The notes: generated by a model from the sequence alone, not told the origin. A DNA stretch of 64,000 nt from JANMDR01 sp031409495 (GCA_031409495.1 JANNXI010000022.1:6010-70009); one strand, 5' to 3'; positions 26,377 through 36,999 are shown, counted from the stretch's first letter. Made by a program: numbers and translations.

Positions 26377-26889
26377 ATGGCACGTAAGACTAGCCTAAGA
26401 GAGTTTCAAATGAATTTTGCGCAGCGATTGCGCGATCTTTCTACGAAAAAAACACTCTCGAGCAAACTTGGCTTTCAAGTGGGTACAGAAAACTGGTTTG
26501 TTGATTTAGCAGATGTTTCCGAAGTCATTCCGGTACCTAATTTAGTGACCATTCCACTGACGCAAGAGTGGTTTAAGGGTATTAGCAATATTCGCGGAAA
26601 ACTTTACAGCATTGCCGATTTTTCTCAGTTTCAAGGGGCAAGTGCGACTCCAATCAATGTTGAGCGCCGCGTGGTGCTCATTCATGAAAAGCTGATGGAG
26701 GGCTCTGGCTTGATGGTTAGTCGCATGATGGGTTTGCGCAACCCAGAATTGTTTTCGCTTGAGTCAAATGGTATCGAGGGTAAAAGCTGGGTTCGCGCGA
26801 CGTTTTTAGATGCGGCTGGCGCACGATGGCACGAGTTGGATGTGGTCGCGCTGACAAAAAACGCGAAGTTTTTGGAAGTCAGTTTGTAA
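26377..26889 (+). CDS. pilI: CheW-like adaptor PilI
   Basis: 170 residues with one CheW domain. Visible features are FQVGTENWFVDLADVSEVIPVPN (first beta-barrel strands), WFKGISNIRGKLYSIADFSQF (the conserved NxRG element) and the second subdomain. It couples the PilJ receptor to the ChpA kinase. Gene order pilH-pilI-pilJ is canonical. Intact. Confidence 0.95.
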   Translation: MARKTSLREFQMNFAQRLRDLSTKKTLSSKLGFQVGTENWFVDLADVSEVIPVPNLVTIPLTQEWFKGISNIRGKLYSIADFSQFQGASATPINVERRVVLIHEKLMEGSGLMVSRMMGLRNPELFSLESNGIEGKSWVRATFLDAAGARWHELDVVALTKNAKFLEVSL

Positions 26890-27007
26890 GTACAAATTTA
26901 GCATCAACGCAATGCGCAATATGCAACAACAACCTAATCGCCCATAGCTGCGTAGAGTTACGCAAAATGTAGCGGCGTAAAACAAGAATTTAAATTTGGA
27001 GCACCCC

Positions 27008-29317
27008 ATGGCATCGAAACCACCAGTTTCAGGCAGCGCTGGCAACAAATCAAAAGCAACCGCAAAACCTGGTTTTTTTTCTGGTTTATTCAGCAGCAAA
27101 AAACCGGTCAAATCAGTTAGCGCCAGCCCAGCGAGTGCCGCCACTGCGGCCGGCGTCAACAATACAACGCAATTGCAGGCGGTGAATAAAGCCGCTGGCC
27201 CATCTACGGAAGACCCGGGCAGCAAAACCCAAAAAATTGCGGCCGTTGTGGCGAATACTAAGGTTGTTAAGCCGAAAAAAGTCTCTGCCGGCTTCAAGCT
27301 GCCAATCATTGGTAGTAAGCCACTTATCTCGCAGCTAAAAGTACTAGGCACATTGGCAGGCCTATTTTTATTGCTCACTATTGTCGCTATCACACTGGAT
27401 CGCCGTTTTGCAGGCCATGATTCTGCGTATACCAACATCACGTCCCAGTTGCAGTATCACACCCAACGACTCGCAAAATCAGCTGGTTTAGCGGCGCGAG
27501 GTGATGCCAACTCTTTCCCGCAATTGCAAGATAGTCGCGATGAGTTTCAACGCTATTTAAAAGTCTTTAACGACGGCGATACGGAATTCCCGACTGGCAG
27601 CTTGCCATCCGCACGCATTTCTGAATCGCTAACTCAGCGCCTTACTGAGCTAACGAAACGTTTTGACGATACTTCTTCAGCCGCAACATCAATTCTTGCC
27701 GCCAAAACTGATTTGACCGGCTTAAGCCGCAACATTCAACAAGTTCGATCTGGCGCCGAAGAATTGTCGAATTTGTCGGGCGATTTATCAGGTTTGCTGC
27801 AGCAGTCAAATGTACCGCTAGCTCAAGTTTTGAAAATCAAAAATATGACTTTCTTAGCTGAGCGCCTGGCGCGTGGTTCTGCCGAAATTGTAGGTTCTGA
27901 CACCATCGAACCAGACACACCGTTTCTAATGGGTAAGGATACGAACGACTTTAGAGATCTTGTAGCCGCCATTGAAAATGGTTCTGCGAGCCTTGGTATT
28001 TCTGCGGTAAAAGATGCAGATGCACGCGTAAAAGTAGTGAAAATTCGCGAGCAATTTACCGAGTTCGAAAAGAACATTAAAAATATTCTTGATAACGTTC
28101 AAAAGCTCACATCAGCCCGTCAGTCTGGCCGCGCGATTGTGCAAGGCTCAGAGCAGTTGCTCAATAACGTAGAAATACTCCAAGGTGATTTTACCGAAGC
28201 GCGTCGCAAATGGCCTTTGATATTGGCGCTTGTATTCGGCGGACTAACACTATTGTTCGCTTCATTGATTGGTTTCTTATTCCTATCAGACGCCCGTCGC
28301 CGTGCTGCTGAAGCAGACATTGAAAACAAACGAAACCAAGAGGCGATTTTGCGTTTACTGAACGAAATGGGCGACCTAGCTGACGGTGACTTAACCATCC
28401 GCGCGAAGGTAACTGAAGACATCACCGGCGCGATCGCCGATTCGATGAACTACACGATTGAAGAATTACGTTCTTTGGTAACAGGCGTAAACAACGCTTC
28501 CGGGCAGGTATCAGCAAAATCACTACAGGCGCAGTCTGTTTCGAATCAGTTATTAGATGCGGCGGAACGCCAATCAAAAGAGATTCAAGATACTACTCAG
28601 CAGGTTTTGAGCGTGGCGGATACATTGTCAAAAGTTAGCTTAAACGCGGAAGAGTCTTCTCAGGTGGCGATGCGCTCTTTGGCCGCTTCTGATAAAGGCC
28701 GTTTGGCTGTACAAAACTCAATTTCGGGCATGAACGAAATTCGCGATCAAATTCAAGAAACTTCAAAGCGTATTAAACGCCTAGGTGAATCTTCGCAAGA
28801 AATTGGCGAGATCGTGGAGTTGATTTCTGACATTACCGAACAAACCAACGTTTTGGCGCTTAACGCCGCGATTCAGGCGGCGTCAGCGGGTGAAGCTGGT
28901 AGAGGCTTCTCGGTGGTTGCGGAGGAGGTGCAGCGACTCGCTGAACGTTCCGGCGAAGCGACGAAGCAGATTGGCGCGATTGTAAAAACGATTCAGGCCG
29001 ATACTCAAGACGCTGTGGCCGCGATGGAAAAGTCCACCACGGGTGTGGTTGAGGGAGCAAAACTATCTGATGCGGCAGGACAAGCGCTAGCCGAGATTGA
29101 TACAGTTACCAAAAATCTTGCATCGCTTATTCAAAAGATCTCGCAGGATACGCAGGTGCAGGCAGCTTCAGCGAATCGAGTGGCTGCAAACATGCAGGAT
29201 ATTTTGGAAATTAATCGCCAAACAACGACGGGTACACAGCAAACCGCTAATTCCATTAAAGATCTTGCCGACGTAGCTTCCGATCTTAAAGCCTCCGTTT
29301 CTGGCTTTAAGCTATAA
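27008..29317 (+). CDS. pilJ: Type IV pilus methyl-accepting chemoreceptor PilJ
   Basis: 769 residues from the ATG at 27008, preceded by TTGGAG. A cytoplasmic N-terminal region of ~105 residues, Lys/Ala/Ser-rich, comes before the first membrane helix (LGTLAGLFLLLTIVAITL); this is much longer than in Pseudomonas PilJ. A helical periplasmic sensor of ~270 residues follows, then a second membrane helix (LILALVFGGLTLLFASLIGF), HAMP-like linker and signalling coiled coil with the hairpin tip NVLALNAAIQAASAGEAGRG and VVAEEVQRLAERS. It senses pilus tension or surface contact and controls ChpA through PilI. Confidence 0.95.
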   Translation: MASKPPVSGSAGNKSKATAKPGFFSGLFSSKKPVKSVSASPASAATAAGVNNTTQLQAVNKAAGPSTEDPGSKTQKIAAVVANTKVVKPKKVSAGFKLPIIGSKPLISQLKVLGTLAGLFLLLTIVAITLDRRFAGHDSAYTNITSQLQYHTQRLAKSAGLAARGDANSFPQLQDSRDEFQRYLKVFNDGDTEFPTGSLPSARISESLTQRLTELTKRFDDTSSAATSILAAKTDLTGLSRNIQQVRSGAEELSNLSGDLSGLLQQSNVPLAQVLKIKNMTFLAERLARGSAEIVGSDTIEPDTPFLMGKDTNDFRDLVAAIENGSASLGISAVKDADARVKVVKIREQFTEFEKNIKNILDNVQKLTSARQSGRAIVQGSEQLLNNVEILQGDFTEARRKWPLILALVFGGLTLLFASLIGFLFLSDARRRAAEADIENKRNQEAILRLLNEMGDLADGDLTIRAKVTEDITGAIADSMNYTIEELRSLVTGVNNASGQVSAKSLQAQSVSNQLLDAAERQSKEIQDTTQQVLSVADTLSKVSLNAEESSQVAMRSLAASDKGRLAVQNSISGMNEIRDQIQETSKRIKRLGESSQEIGEIVELISDITEQTNVLALNAAIQAASAGEAGRGFSVVAEEVQRLAERSGEATKQIGAIVKTIQADTQDAVAAMEKSTTGVVEGAKLSDAAGQALAEIDTVTKNLASLIQKISQDTQVQAASANRVAANMQDILEINRQTTTGTQQTANSIKDLADVASDLKASVSGFKL

Positions 29318-29336
29318 CGCTAACCATTTGGACAAC

Positions 29337-29507
29337 ATGATTTCAACGTTAATCACCGAATTGCAGTTGTGTGCTGTGCCGCGAACTTCGCGCACGCACT
29401 CGGTTGATTTACGCCAACATCCTCGTCGTTTGATGGTAATTCTCGATATCGCTTTAACGCAAACCCAAACATATTTGGTTTTGTCCACGCACCGCAGCGC
29501 AGGGTAA
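29337..29507 (+). CDS. Possible small protein between pilJ and chpA
   Basis: A 56-codon frame from an ATG 20 bases after the pilJ stop to a TAA six bases before the chpA start. It fills most of the 196-base gap. The peptide is basic in the middle (SRTHSVDLRQHPRRLM) with a hydrophobic end (VILDIALTQTQTYLVLS). No family recognised, weak ribosome binding site. It may be chance. Confidence 0.2.
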   Translation: MISTLITELQLCAVPRTSRTHSVDLRQHPRRLMVILDIALTQTQTYLVLSTHRSAG

Positions 29508-29513
29508 TTTTTT

Positions 29514-32500
29514 ATGTCCGTCAGTACACAAAACGCATTTGATACGGGGCCGCTTTCCTGGGTTAAGGCGGAAATTGAGCATTCGCTAAACGAGGCGCGG
29601 GCAAATCTAGACAAATTGCTGGCTGATCCTGCTGATGCAAAAGTCCAGAAATTTGTTGCGACGCATTTACACCAAGTTACCGGCGCACTGTCGATGGTAG
29701 GTTTGGGCGCAGCCACGCGCTTTAATGAAGAAATTGAAAAACTGGTTGCGACATTTGAAACTGATCCGGCGAATGCACGCGCTGACGCCGCTAATCGTAT
29801 CGCCTGCTCTAAAAAAGCCACTGCGGCGCTTTCGTCCTATCTTGACACACTCAGCGCAAGCGGCGTAGATCGTCCAATGATGTTGGCGCCCGCTTACGTA
29901 GCGCTAAACCAAGTACAAGGCTTAAAGGATGCTTCTGAAAGCGATTTATTTTCGCCAGATTTATCCACACAAATTCCAATGCAGGACGAAACCATTGCAC
30001 TGCCCAAGCAAGAGATGATGGTTGAAGCCATCAAGCAGCGACGTGGAATGTATCAGGGTGGTTTGCTAAAACTACTGCGGGATAAAGATATGCAAGGCGG
30101 CGCGCGCGATATGCGTAATGCCACACTAGCAATTGAAGCGCTACAAATAATGTCTCCCTCGCGATCATTCTGGTTCACCGCGAGTGGGTTTTTTGATGCA
30201 ATCGCAAATTCTCCGACCGAAGCTGGGCTCACCGCAGTATCGCTGTTCGGTAAAATTGATCAGCAAATTAAATTGCTAATTGAGGGTGTACACAAGGTAC
30301 CGGAGCGCCTTTTCCGCGACCTACTCCTCATTATTGGTAAATCCACCGCAAAAACGGAACGCATCAGACGTATTCGCGAAATCTATCGCCTTGATGAGCT
30401 TTTGGCTGAACCTGATTCTGCACGTTTAGACAACGATGATCAGCTCGCGAGCGTGATTCGCCAAATGCGTGAGCAAGTCACCACACAAAAAGAAGATTGG
30501 CTCAAATACACCAGCGGTAATCGCGGCGCATTAGAATCGTTTGCGAAAATTGGTGAATCTCTGGTGGCAGCTGCCGGCAACCAACCTAACACCAAGCTCA
30601 CCCAGTTATTACAAGTGCTGGCAGCCGTTGGCCCACACCTGCGTAAGGTGGGCATTCCACCAAATGAATCGCAATCGCTGGAAGTTGCCACGGCGATGTT
30701 GTTCCTAGAAACATCGCTAGAAAACTATGGTCAGCTCGGTGAAGACTTTGCAACACAAAGCGCCACAGTTGTTGGCCGCGTTAAAGGCGCAATGACTGGT
30801 GCCGTATTGCCAGCCATGGATCCCGCATCCAGCGGCATGGTCGACAGCATGACCAAACGCGCGCAAGAGCGTTTACTGATGTTCCAAGTGGGCCAAGAAG
30901 TACAAATCAACCTACAACATATTGAAACCGTTTTAGATAACTTCTTCCGTGAACCCGCAAAGGTTACCGAACTCGCCACCTTAAGCCCGTTATTTTCACA
31001 GGTGCAAGGCGCGCTAATGATTTTAGAGTTAGACGAAGCCGCAGTACTGAATCAGCAATTATCGGGACGCGTATCGCAGTTTGCGTCAGGCGCCCTTAAA
31101 GGTTCGGGCGACGATGCTGAGGCGGTTGCTGAAGGCGTATCTGCGCTCGGCTTGTATGTGACAGCGCTGCAGCAAGCGCAGGCAAACCCGCGGGAAGCAC
31201 TATTGCCAGCACTCATTCGTTTCGGTTTGGCCAGCAAACCGGCCGAAATCGAACGCTCTCTTATTCAATCACCAATTAGCCGTGCGGATGTCGATGTATC
31301 GAAGCAAAAAGTACAGGAGCTGTACGAAGACTGGAAACAAAGCCCTGAACAAACTACTACCCGAGACCAACTACGGGAAGCAGTTAGAGAGCTTAACCAA
31401 GGGGCGTTATTGGTCTCTGACTCTGTAGCCGCAAGACAAAGTGAAGAAGCACTAAAAGCCATCGATCAATCCTTCGATCCAAGTCGTAGCGGTATCTTGG
31501 AGGCAATGAAAGATATCGAACCTGTTAATCCGACGACAGCACCAGCCGCGCAAACCGTTCATTTGGTGGATGCGCCAGAAGCCGAAGTAGACCAAGAATT
31601 ACTCGACATTTTCTTGGAAGAAGCCACCGAGGTAGTTGCGACTATTCTCGAAAATTTGGCAACGATTCGCGCCAACCCACAAGACAAAGAAGCGCTTGTC
31701 ACCATTCGCCGCGGGTACCATACGCTTAAAGGCAGCGGTCGCATGGTTGGCTTAAACGACCTTGGTGAAGTAGGCTGGCATTGCGAACAAGTACTCAACA
31801 AATGGCTTAAGGAAGAAAAAGCACCAAGTTCAGGATTGCTTGAATTTATTCAAGTTTCGAGTAATTCGTTTTCTTCTTGGGTTAGTGCCTTGCAAAACAA
31901 CGGTTCTGCCCGCGTCGATGGCACGATGATCGTACGGGCAGCCGATGCTATTAAAAATGGCAAGCAGCCAGACTTCACACCGCTTTCAGAATTGATTGCA
32001 GTGACTGCTATTCCAGTCGCAGCACCCGTCCCTGAAATACAGCAAATTTCTATCGAAACTGTCGTAGATACTCCTCTGGTGTCTGCGTTACCTACCGTTG
32101 ACGTTGAAACCAAAGAAAGCTTGGATGTTGGCGCTCTTGCGGATATTGGTGGTCTTGGCGGTCTTATGGCTGGTGCCGTGGGGCTTGAGGGACTTTCACT
32201 TAATCTGGTCGAACCGGTAACGCCAGCAACAAGCGTGGTCGTGCCGCAGGCAGCTCCCGCTGACGCAATCCCTGCAGTAGACGAAATATCTGAAATTACG
32301 GCACCCGTAGCACTTGAAACGGACAACGCAATTCAAGTTGCACCTATTGATTTTGATTTATTCGGCACATCTGTTGCAACTCCAGCGGTGGAGGTAATAC
32401 CGGTTGTTGCAGCTAACATCCCATCAACGACGAATGCGTCTATTTCGGTAGATTTTGATCTTTTCGGCGACACACCAACAGCGCCAATCATGGCCGAAAC

Positions 32501-35500
32501 GACACCCGCAACGCTTGAAGCCATCGTTATCGAAAGCCCAGCTATTCCGCCTGTGTTAGCTGAGGCCATAGTAGCGGTTGAAGTGGATCCGTTTGCGGCG
32601 CTGTTTGCTGAAGTTGCGCCTTCAACGCAGCCAGAAATCGAACCTAAACTAGACGTACCAGCGATCGTCGCAACTGCAGAGATTCCAGTTTTAGCAGCGG
32701 CGCTTGAAGTACCATCTGTGACCGCCGCTCCAGACGCGTTGCGGGTAGTACCAGATGAAGAGTTGCAAGAATTGGTTGACTCCGAAAAAGCGCGCATCGC
32801 AGCGGCTTCCGAACCAACGGTCCTAATGCAAACAATCCCGCCGATACCACCGGCCGTACCAACCGCCACGCTCGACGCTGATATTTCGCTTATCCCGCCA
32901 CCAATTCCATTTACACCAGCACTTGAGCCGATACCTTCACTCGCACAAACATCAAGCTTCAGTTTTGATGCAGGCGCCTTAGCGTTGGGTGGTTTGGGCG
33001 CAGTGGCCGCTCTAACTGGTGCGGCAGCAATGGCTACCAGCGGATCTGGTGTTGAAGCGAAGGTTACGGTCGGTGCCACAGCGCTACCCGCTATTGCCGA
33101 TGACGAGATTTCAATCGGTGGCAATATCCTACCGATAGCACTCTTTGAAATTTACCTCAGCGAAGCAGACTTGCACGCGGTGACCCTTGATGCGGAAATG
33201 GCCGCACTAGAGTTTAATCCGCTGCTACCGGTCACGCATGATTTCATGCGCGCAGCACACACGCTAAATGGGTCATCGCGCACCACTGGCTTTGATGCAA
33301 TCAGCGATGTTGCCCACGCGTTAGAAAAATGGCTTAAAGAACAAATTGAAAATCCAGTTGATTTCAGTTCACCCAGATTAGCGCTTACGCGACGGGCCGT
33401 AGACGCACTTGGCGCGATGGTGTTCAATTTGCATGAAAAGCAACCGCCGCAAACGGATCCGGCTTTAATCGCTGAGTTGATTGCCATGCGCGAAGAAGTG
33501 CAATTTGCTAAGCGTGGCGAAACTGCACACACGAAACCGCCTGTACCCGTGGTGGCTATCGAAACGCCAAGCTTTGCAATATTCGATGTGCCTGCGGCTA
33601 CACCAGTTCCGGACATTGTCAGCTCACCTGTTGAGTCGTTCGCAGTAGAAGCATTCGCGCTCGCAGAACCATCGCCTATGGCCGAGGCCGAAACGGTACC
33701 CGAGCTAGAGATGATCGTGCCGGATGCGGCGACTAGCCCAGCCGTTGCAGAAATCACTGATTTGTTTGCACCGGCACCGGTGCCGGCAGAATCTGCTGAT
33801 ATCGCCGTTACCGCTAGCAGCGAAGTTCCTGTCGAAACAGTCGTACCGGCCGCGTTCGATGACAGCGCCTTCTTCGAAGAATTACCGACAAGCGACACCA
33901 TTGCCTTTGAACCAGTTGTATTAGAACCGTTAGTAGTTGAACCGTTCACTGCCGAAGCACCAACGCTTGATGTGTCAACCGTAGCTGAAGCTGCTGCTGC
34001 TGAAACAGCGGAAGTTGCCGAACCAGTGGCTTCGGTCGAAGCAACGAGCGACGCCATAAGCATGGATACTGCTCTTTTATTTGATACATCAGAAACAACT
34101 ACGCCGTGGGCGGAAGCTGCGCCTGAATCCACACCAGCACCCGAATCTGAACCAAGCAAATCCGGTTCCAGCTTCATGGACACAATTTCAGATATTGCAG
34201 GTATTGGTGGCTTGGTTGGGTTAGCTGGTTTGGCTGGTGCAGCTGCACTCGCTCCGCCAACGCCCCCCGCACCCGATCCCGCACCAGCCGCGCCAGTTCT
34301 CATCCCCCTCGGCACGTTTCCAGCTGCAGCACCATCAAGCCAACCGGCGGCTCAATTTACGCCGCAAGCGGCACCAGTTTTTGAAACTGCCGCCTTTGAA
34401 TCTGGCAAAGAGCGCCGCGCCATTGTCGATGATATCGACATGGATTTACTGCCGATTTTTGTAGAAGAAGCACGTGAAATTATCCCGCAAATCGGTGAAA
34501 CCTTGCGCGGATGGCGGAACTCTCCGGCAAATCATTCTCCCCTTGGCGAGCTTACCCGTCATCTGCACACGCTAAAAGGTTCATCGCGAATGGCAGGTTT
34601 GATGCGCTTAGGTGAACTTGCGCACGTAATCGAAACTAAAGTTTTAGTCATGGATCGTACGGCCGAACCAGCCGCGACTGATTTCGACGAAGTTGAAGCA
34701 GCCGTTGACCGGTTTAGCTCAACCCTCGAGCGGATGGCCACGGGCGATATGGCACCAATGCCGATCGAGATTCCGTTGCTGTCGCAAACGTCAATGGATC
34801 TACCGGCGCCTATTGCAGCGATGACGGCGGTACGCAATGAAATCGGCGCAGAGGGCGAGCGTTTAGAGGGCCGCGAACGACAAGCATTGCTACGCGTTAA
34901 CGCCAATATGATCGACCGCTTTGTAAACGAAGCGGGTGAAATGGCGATTGCGCGTTCGCGTATTGACCAAGAAATGATCACCTTCAAACGTGCGTTGTTG
35001 GAACTCACCCAAAATATTGGCCGGATGAAAACGCAGCTGCGTGAAATTGAAATTCAAGCTGAAACACAGATTCAATCACGGCAAAAAGAAGCTGAAGAAC
35101 ACGGCGCCCAGTTTGATCCGCTAGAGTTTGACCGCTTCTCGCGCACGCAAGAATTAACCCGATTCATGGCTGAAAGCTTAGCCGACGTGGTATCGCTACA
35201 GCAATCATTGCAAAAGAACCTGGATGAAACGGATGCGGCCTTGCTTCACCAAAGTCGCCTAAACCGCGATTTGCAACAAGGCTTGATGGGTGTTCGTTTG
35301 GTACCATTGGGTAACCTGCAGGATCGTTTCTATCGCTTGGTTCGCCAAACGGCAAAAGAACTAGGCAAGAAAGTTAACCTTGAATTCCGTGGCGTACGGG
35401 TGGAAATTGACCGTTCTGTACTTGAAAAAATTACCGCGCCGCTCGAGCATTTATTGCGCAACGCCGTCGCACACGGGCTGGAAACGCCCGACGTACGTAG

Positions 35501-36809
35501 TCGTGCGAAGAAAGAGGAAATTGGCGAAATCGGTATTGACGCACAACAAATCGGCAATGAAATTCTATTAACGCTTACCGATGATGGTAATGGTCTAAAC
35601 TTCCCGCGCATCCGCGAAAAAGCGATTGCCCAAGGATTGCTCGATGCTAATGCCGAAGTAACAGACCAACAGCTCACGCAATACATCTTCATGTCCGGTT
35701 TCTCCACCGCCAATGAAGTAACGCAAATTGCCGGCCGTGGCGTGGGGATGGACGTTGTACGTAATGAGATCGTATCCCTCGGTGGTCGGGTTGATATTAC
35801 CTCTACACCCGGCAAAGGAACATCGTTCTTTGTTAGCTTACCACTCACTTTAGCGGTAACCCAGGCGGTGCTGGTACGGGTTGGCGAAACCTTGTACGCA
35901 ATACCTTCAGTAATGATCGAACAGGTTCAAGAATACAAGGGCAAACGCTACGAGCCATTGTTAGCGCTGAGCGAAATTGAGTGGAAGGGTAATCGTTATC
36001 CTCTCCGCTCAATGGAAGCACTGCTTGGTGGCAAACCGCGCTTGTCTGTCATTAACAAAGCATCCGTTGTTTTAGCCAAGAGCGGTCAGCAACGCGCAGC
36101 GATTCAAGTTGATGAAATTATCGGTAACCGTGAGATCGTGGTTAAAACAATTGGTCCGCAGTTAGCGCGGATGGTCGGTGTATCTGGTGCAACGGTAATG
36201 GGTAACGGTCAGGTCATCTTAATCCTGAACCCTGTACAGCTAGTCTATCGCGAGGCCGCAACCGTTACCGTTGAGAAAACAGCGCACCCCGCTGCCAGCA
36301 ATGTGGGCGAAGTCCAGATTCCAATGGATTCTATATCGGTAGTTGCTGGCCCATCACTTGCTGAAACGCTTGCCGCCAATATGTTTGATGATAGCGGCGC
36401 TGCAACTGAAGCACCAGTAATTGAACGCACTACACCGCTGGTCATGGTGGTTGATGACTCGCTTACAGTACGTAAAATTACCAGTCGTATGTTGTTGCGT
36501 GAGAGCTACGAAGTGGCAACGGCAAAAGACGGTATCGATGCGCTGCAGCAGTTGCAAGACATCATGCCTGATATTATCTTGCTCGATATTGAGATGCCAA
36601 GAATGGACGGCTTTGAATTTGCGCGCAATATGCGCGCAGATGCGAAACTGCGCAACATACCAATCATCATGATTACGTCCCGCACCGCCGACAAGCATCG
36701 CAACCATGCGTTAGAGTTGGGCGTAAACGAATACATGGGTAAGCCGTATCAAGAAGAGCAATTGCTAGCGCTGATTAAGCAATATACACAACATCGTCGG
36801 ACGGGTTAA
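29514..36809 (+). CDS. chpA: Giant hybrid chemosensory kinase ChpA/PilL
   Basis: 2431 residues, close to the Pseudomonas ChpA length. In order: a degenerate N-terminal Hpt (HQVTG, His53); long helical domains; three Hpt domains with HTLKGSG (His736), HTLNGSS (His1249) and HTLKGSS (His1685), joined by long Ala/Pro/Val-rich linkers; a CheA-like kinase with N-box LEHLLRNAVAHGLE (~1978) and GRGVGMDVV; a CheW domain; and a C-terminal receiver, VMVVDDSLTVRK with phospho-Asp2358 in LLDIEMPRMDG. It phosphorylates PilG and PilH. The linkers contain three Gly/Ala-rich hydrophobic stretches and two DFDLFG motifs. AGGG precedes the ATG. Last gene of the operon, ended by a strong terminator. Confidence 0.96.
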   Translation: MSVSTQNAFDTGPLSWVKAEIEHSLNEARANLDKLLADPADAKVQKFVATHLHQVTGALSMVGLGAATRFNEEIEKLVATFETDPANARADAANRIACSKKATAALSSYLDTLSASGVDRPMMLAPAYVALNQVQGLKDASESDLFSPDLSTQIPMQDETIALPKQEMMVEAIKQRRGMYQGGLLKLLRDKDMQGGARDMRNATLAIEALQIMSPSRSFWFTASGFFDAIANSPTEAGLTAVSLFGKIDQQIKLLIEGVHKVPERLFRDLLLIIGKSTAKTERIRRIREIYRLDELLAEPDSARLDNDDQLASVIRQMREQVTTQKEDWLKYTSGNRGALESFAKIGESLVAAAGNQPNTKLTQLLQVLAAVGPHLRKVGIPPNESQSLEVATAMLFLETSLENYGQLGEDFATQSATVVGRVKGAMTGAVLPAMDPASSGMVDSMTKRAQERLLMFQVGQEVQINLQHIETVLDNFFREPAKVTELATLSPLFSQVQGALMILELDEAAVLNQQLSGRVSQFASGALKGSGDDAEAVAEGVSALGLYVTALQQAQANPREALLPALIRFGLASKPAEIERSLIQSPISRADVDVSKQKVQELYEDWKQSPEQTTTRDQLREAVRELNQGALLVSDSVAARQSEEALKAIDQSFDPSRSGILEAMKDIEPVNPTTAPAAQTVHLVDAPEAEVDQELLDIFLEEATEVVATILENLATIRANPQDKEALVTIRRGYHTLKGSGRMVGLNDLGEVGWHCEQVLNKWLKEEKAPSSGLLEFIQVSSNSFSSWVSALQNNGSARVDGTMIVRAADAIKNGKQPDFTPLSELIAVTAIPVAAPVPEIQQISIETVVDTPLVSALPTVDVETKESLDVGALADIGGLGGLMAGAVGLEGLSLNLVEPVTPATSVVVPQAAPADAIPAVDEISEITAPVALETDNAIQVAPIDFDLFGTSVATPAVEVIPVVAANIPSTTNASISVDFDLFGDTPTAPIMAETTPATLEAIVIESPAIPPVLAEAIVAVEVDPFAALFAEVAPSTQPEIEPKLDVPAIVATAEIPVLAAALEVPSVTAAPDALRVVPDEELQELVDSEKARIAAASEPTVLMQTIPPIPPAVPTATLDADISLIPPPIPFTPALEPIPSLAQTSSFSFDAGALALGGLGAVAALTGAAAMATSGSGVEAKVTVGATALPAIADDEISIGGNILPIALFEIYLSEADLHAVTLDAEMAALEFNPLLPVTHDFMRAAHTLNGSSRTTGFDAISDVAHALEKWLKEQIENPVDFSSPRLALTRRAVDALGAMVFNLHEKQPPQTDPALIAELIAMREEVQFAKRGETAHTKPPVPVVAIETPSFAIFDVPAATPVPDIVSSPVESFAVEAFALAEPSPMAEAETVPELEMIVPDAATSPAVAEITDLFAPAPVPAESADIAVTASSEVPVETVVPAAFDDSAFFEELPTSDTIAFEPVVLEPLVVEPFTAEAPTLDVSTVAEAAAAETAEVAEPVASVEATSDAISMDTALLFDTSETTTPWAEAAPESTPAPESEPSKSGSSFMDTISDIAGIGGLVGLAGLAGAAALAPPTPPAPDPAPAAPVLIPLGTFPAAAPSSQPAAQFTPQAAPVFETAAFESGKERRAIVDDIDMDLLPIFVEEAREIIPQIGETLRGWRNSPANHSPLGELTRHLHTLKGSSRMAGLMRLGELAHVIETKVLVMDRTAEPAATDFDEVEAAVDRFSSTLERMATGDMAPMPIEIPLLSQTSMDLPAPIAAMTAVRNEIGAEGERLEGRERQALLRVNANMIDRFVNEAGEMAIARSRIDQEMITFKRALLELTQNIGRMKTQLREIEIQAETQIQSRQKEAEEHGAQFDPLEFDRFSRTQELTRFMAESLADVVSLQQSLQKNLDETDAALLHQSRLNRDLQQGLMGVRLVPLGNLQDRFYRLVRQTAKELGKKVNLEFRGVRVEIDRSVLEKITAPLEHLLRNAVAHGLETPDVRSRAKKEEIGEIGIDAQQIGNEILLTLTDDGNGLNFPRIREKAIAQGLLDANAEVTDQQLTQYIFMSGFSTANEVTQIAGRGVGMDVVRNEIVSLGGRVDITSTPGKGTSFFVSLPLTLAVTQAVLVRVGETLYAIPSVMIEQVQEYKGKRYEPLLALSEIEWKGNRYPLRSMEALLGGKPRLSVINKASVVLAKSGQQRAAIQVDEIIGNREIVVKTIGPQLARMVGVSGATVMGNGQVILILNPVQLVYREAATVTVEKTAHPAASNVGEVQIPMDSISVVAGPSLAETLAANMFDDSGAATEAPVIERTTPLVMVVDDSLTVRKITSRMLLRESYEVATAKDGIDALQQLQDIMPDIILLDIEMPRMDGFEFARNMRADAKLRNIPIIMITSRTADKHRNHALELGVNEYMGKPYQEEQLLALIKQYTQHRRTG

Positions 36810-36826
36810 CTGCAGTCGATGCCAAA

Positions 36827-36874
36827 CCAAAACCCCCGCTGCGAAATGATCCGCAGCGGGGGTTTTGGTTTTTT
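36827..36874 (+). terminator. Strong intrinsic terminator of the pil-chp operon
   Basis: Long G+C-rich stem, CCAAAACCCCCGCTGCG pairing with CGCAGCGGGGGTTTTGG, and TTTTTT immediately after. It starts 18 bases after the chpA stop. Confidence 0.95.
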
Positions 36875-36960
36875 GGGACGCTGCAAAAGCGTTGTTTGTA
36901 ACCGGTTTGAGCGCAATTAATACGGCATTGATTTAGAAATTGCATTAATGAGCCCAAAGA

Positions 36961-36999
36961 ATGCCTGGAGACGTTCTAGATACGGCCATCTCCAGCCTG
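36961..36999 (+). repeat. Dispersed palindrome copy 7
   Basis: Arms ATGCCTGGAGACG and CATCTCCAGCCTG with a diverged centre (TTCTAGATACGGC). Located between chpA and the decayed serine hydrolase, which converge. Confidence 0.75.

Noticed and set aside
33152..34315. Long minus-strand open frame (387 codons) opposite chpA
   Set aside because: Ser/Ala/Gly-rich shadow of the Ala/Pro/Glu-rich linker codons of chpA; no domain or ribosome binding site.
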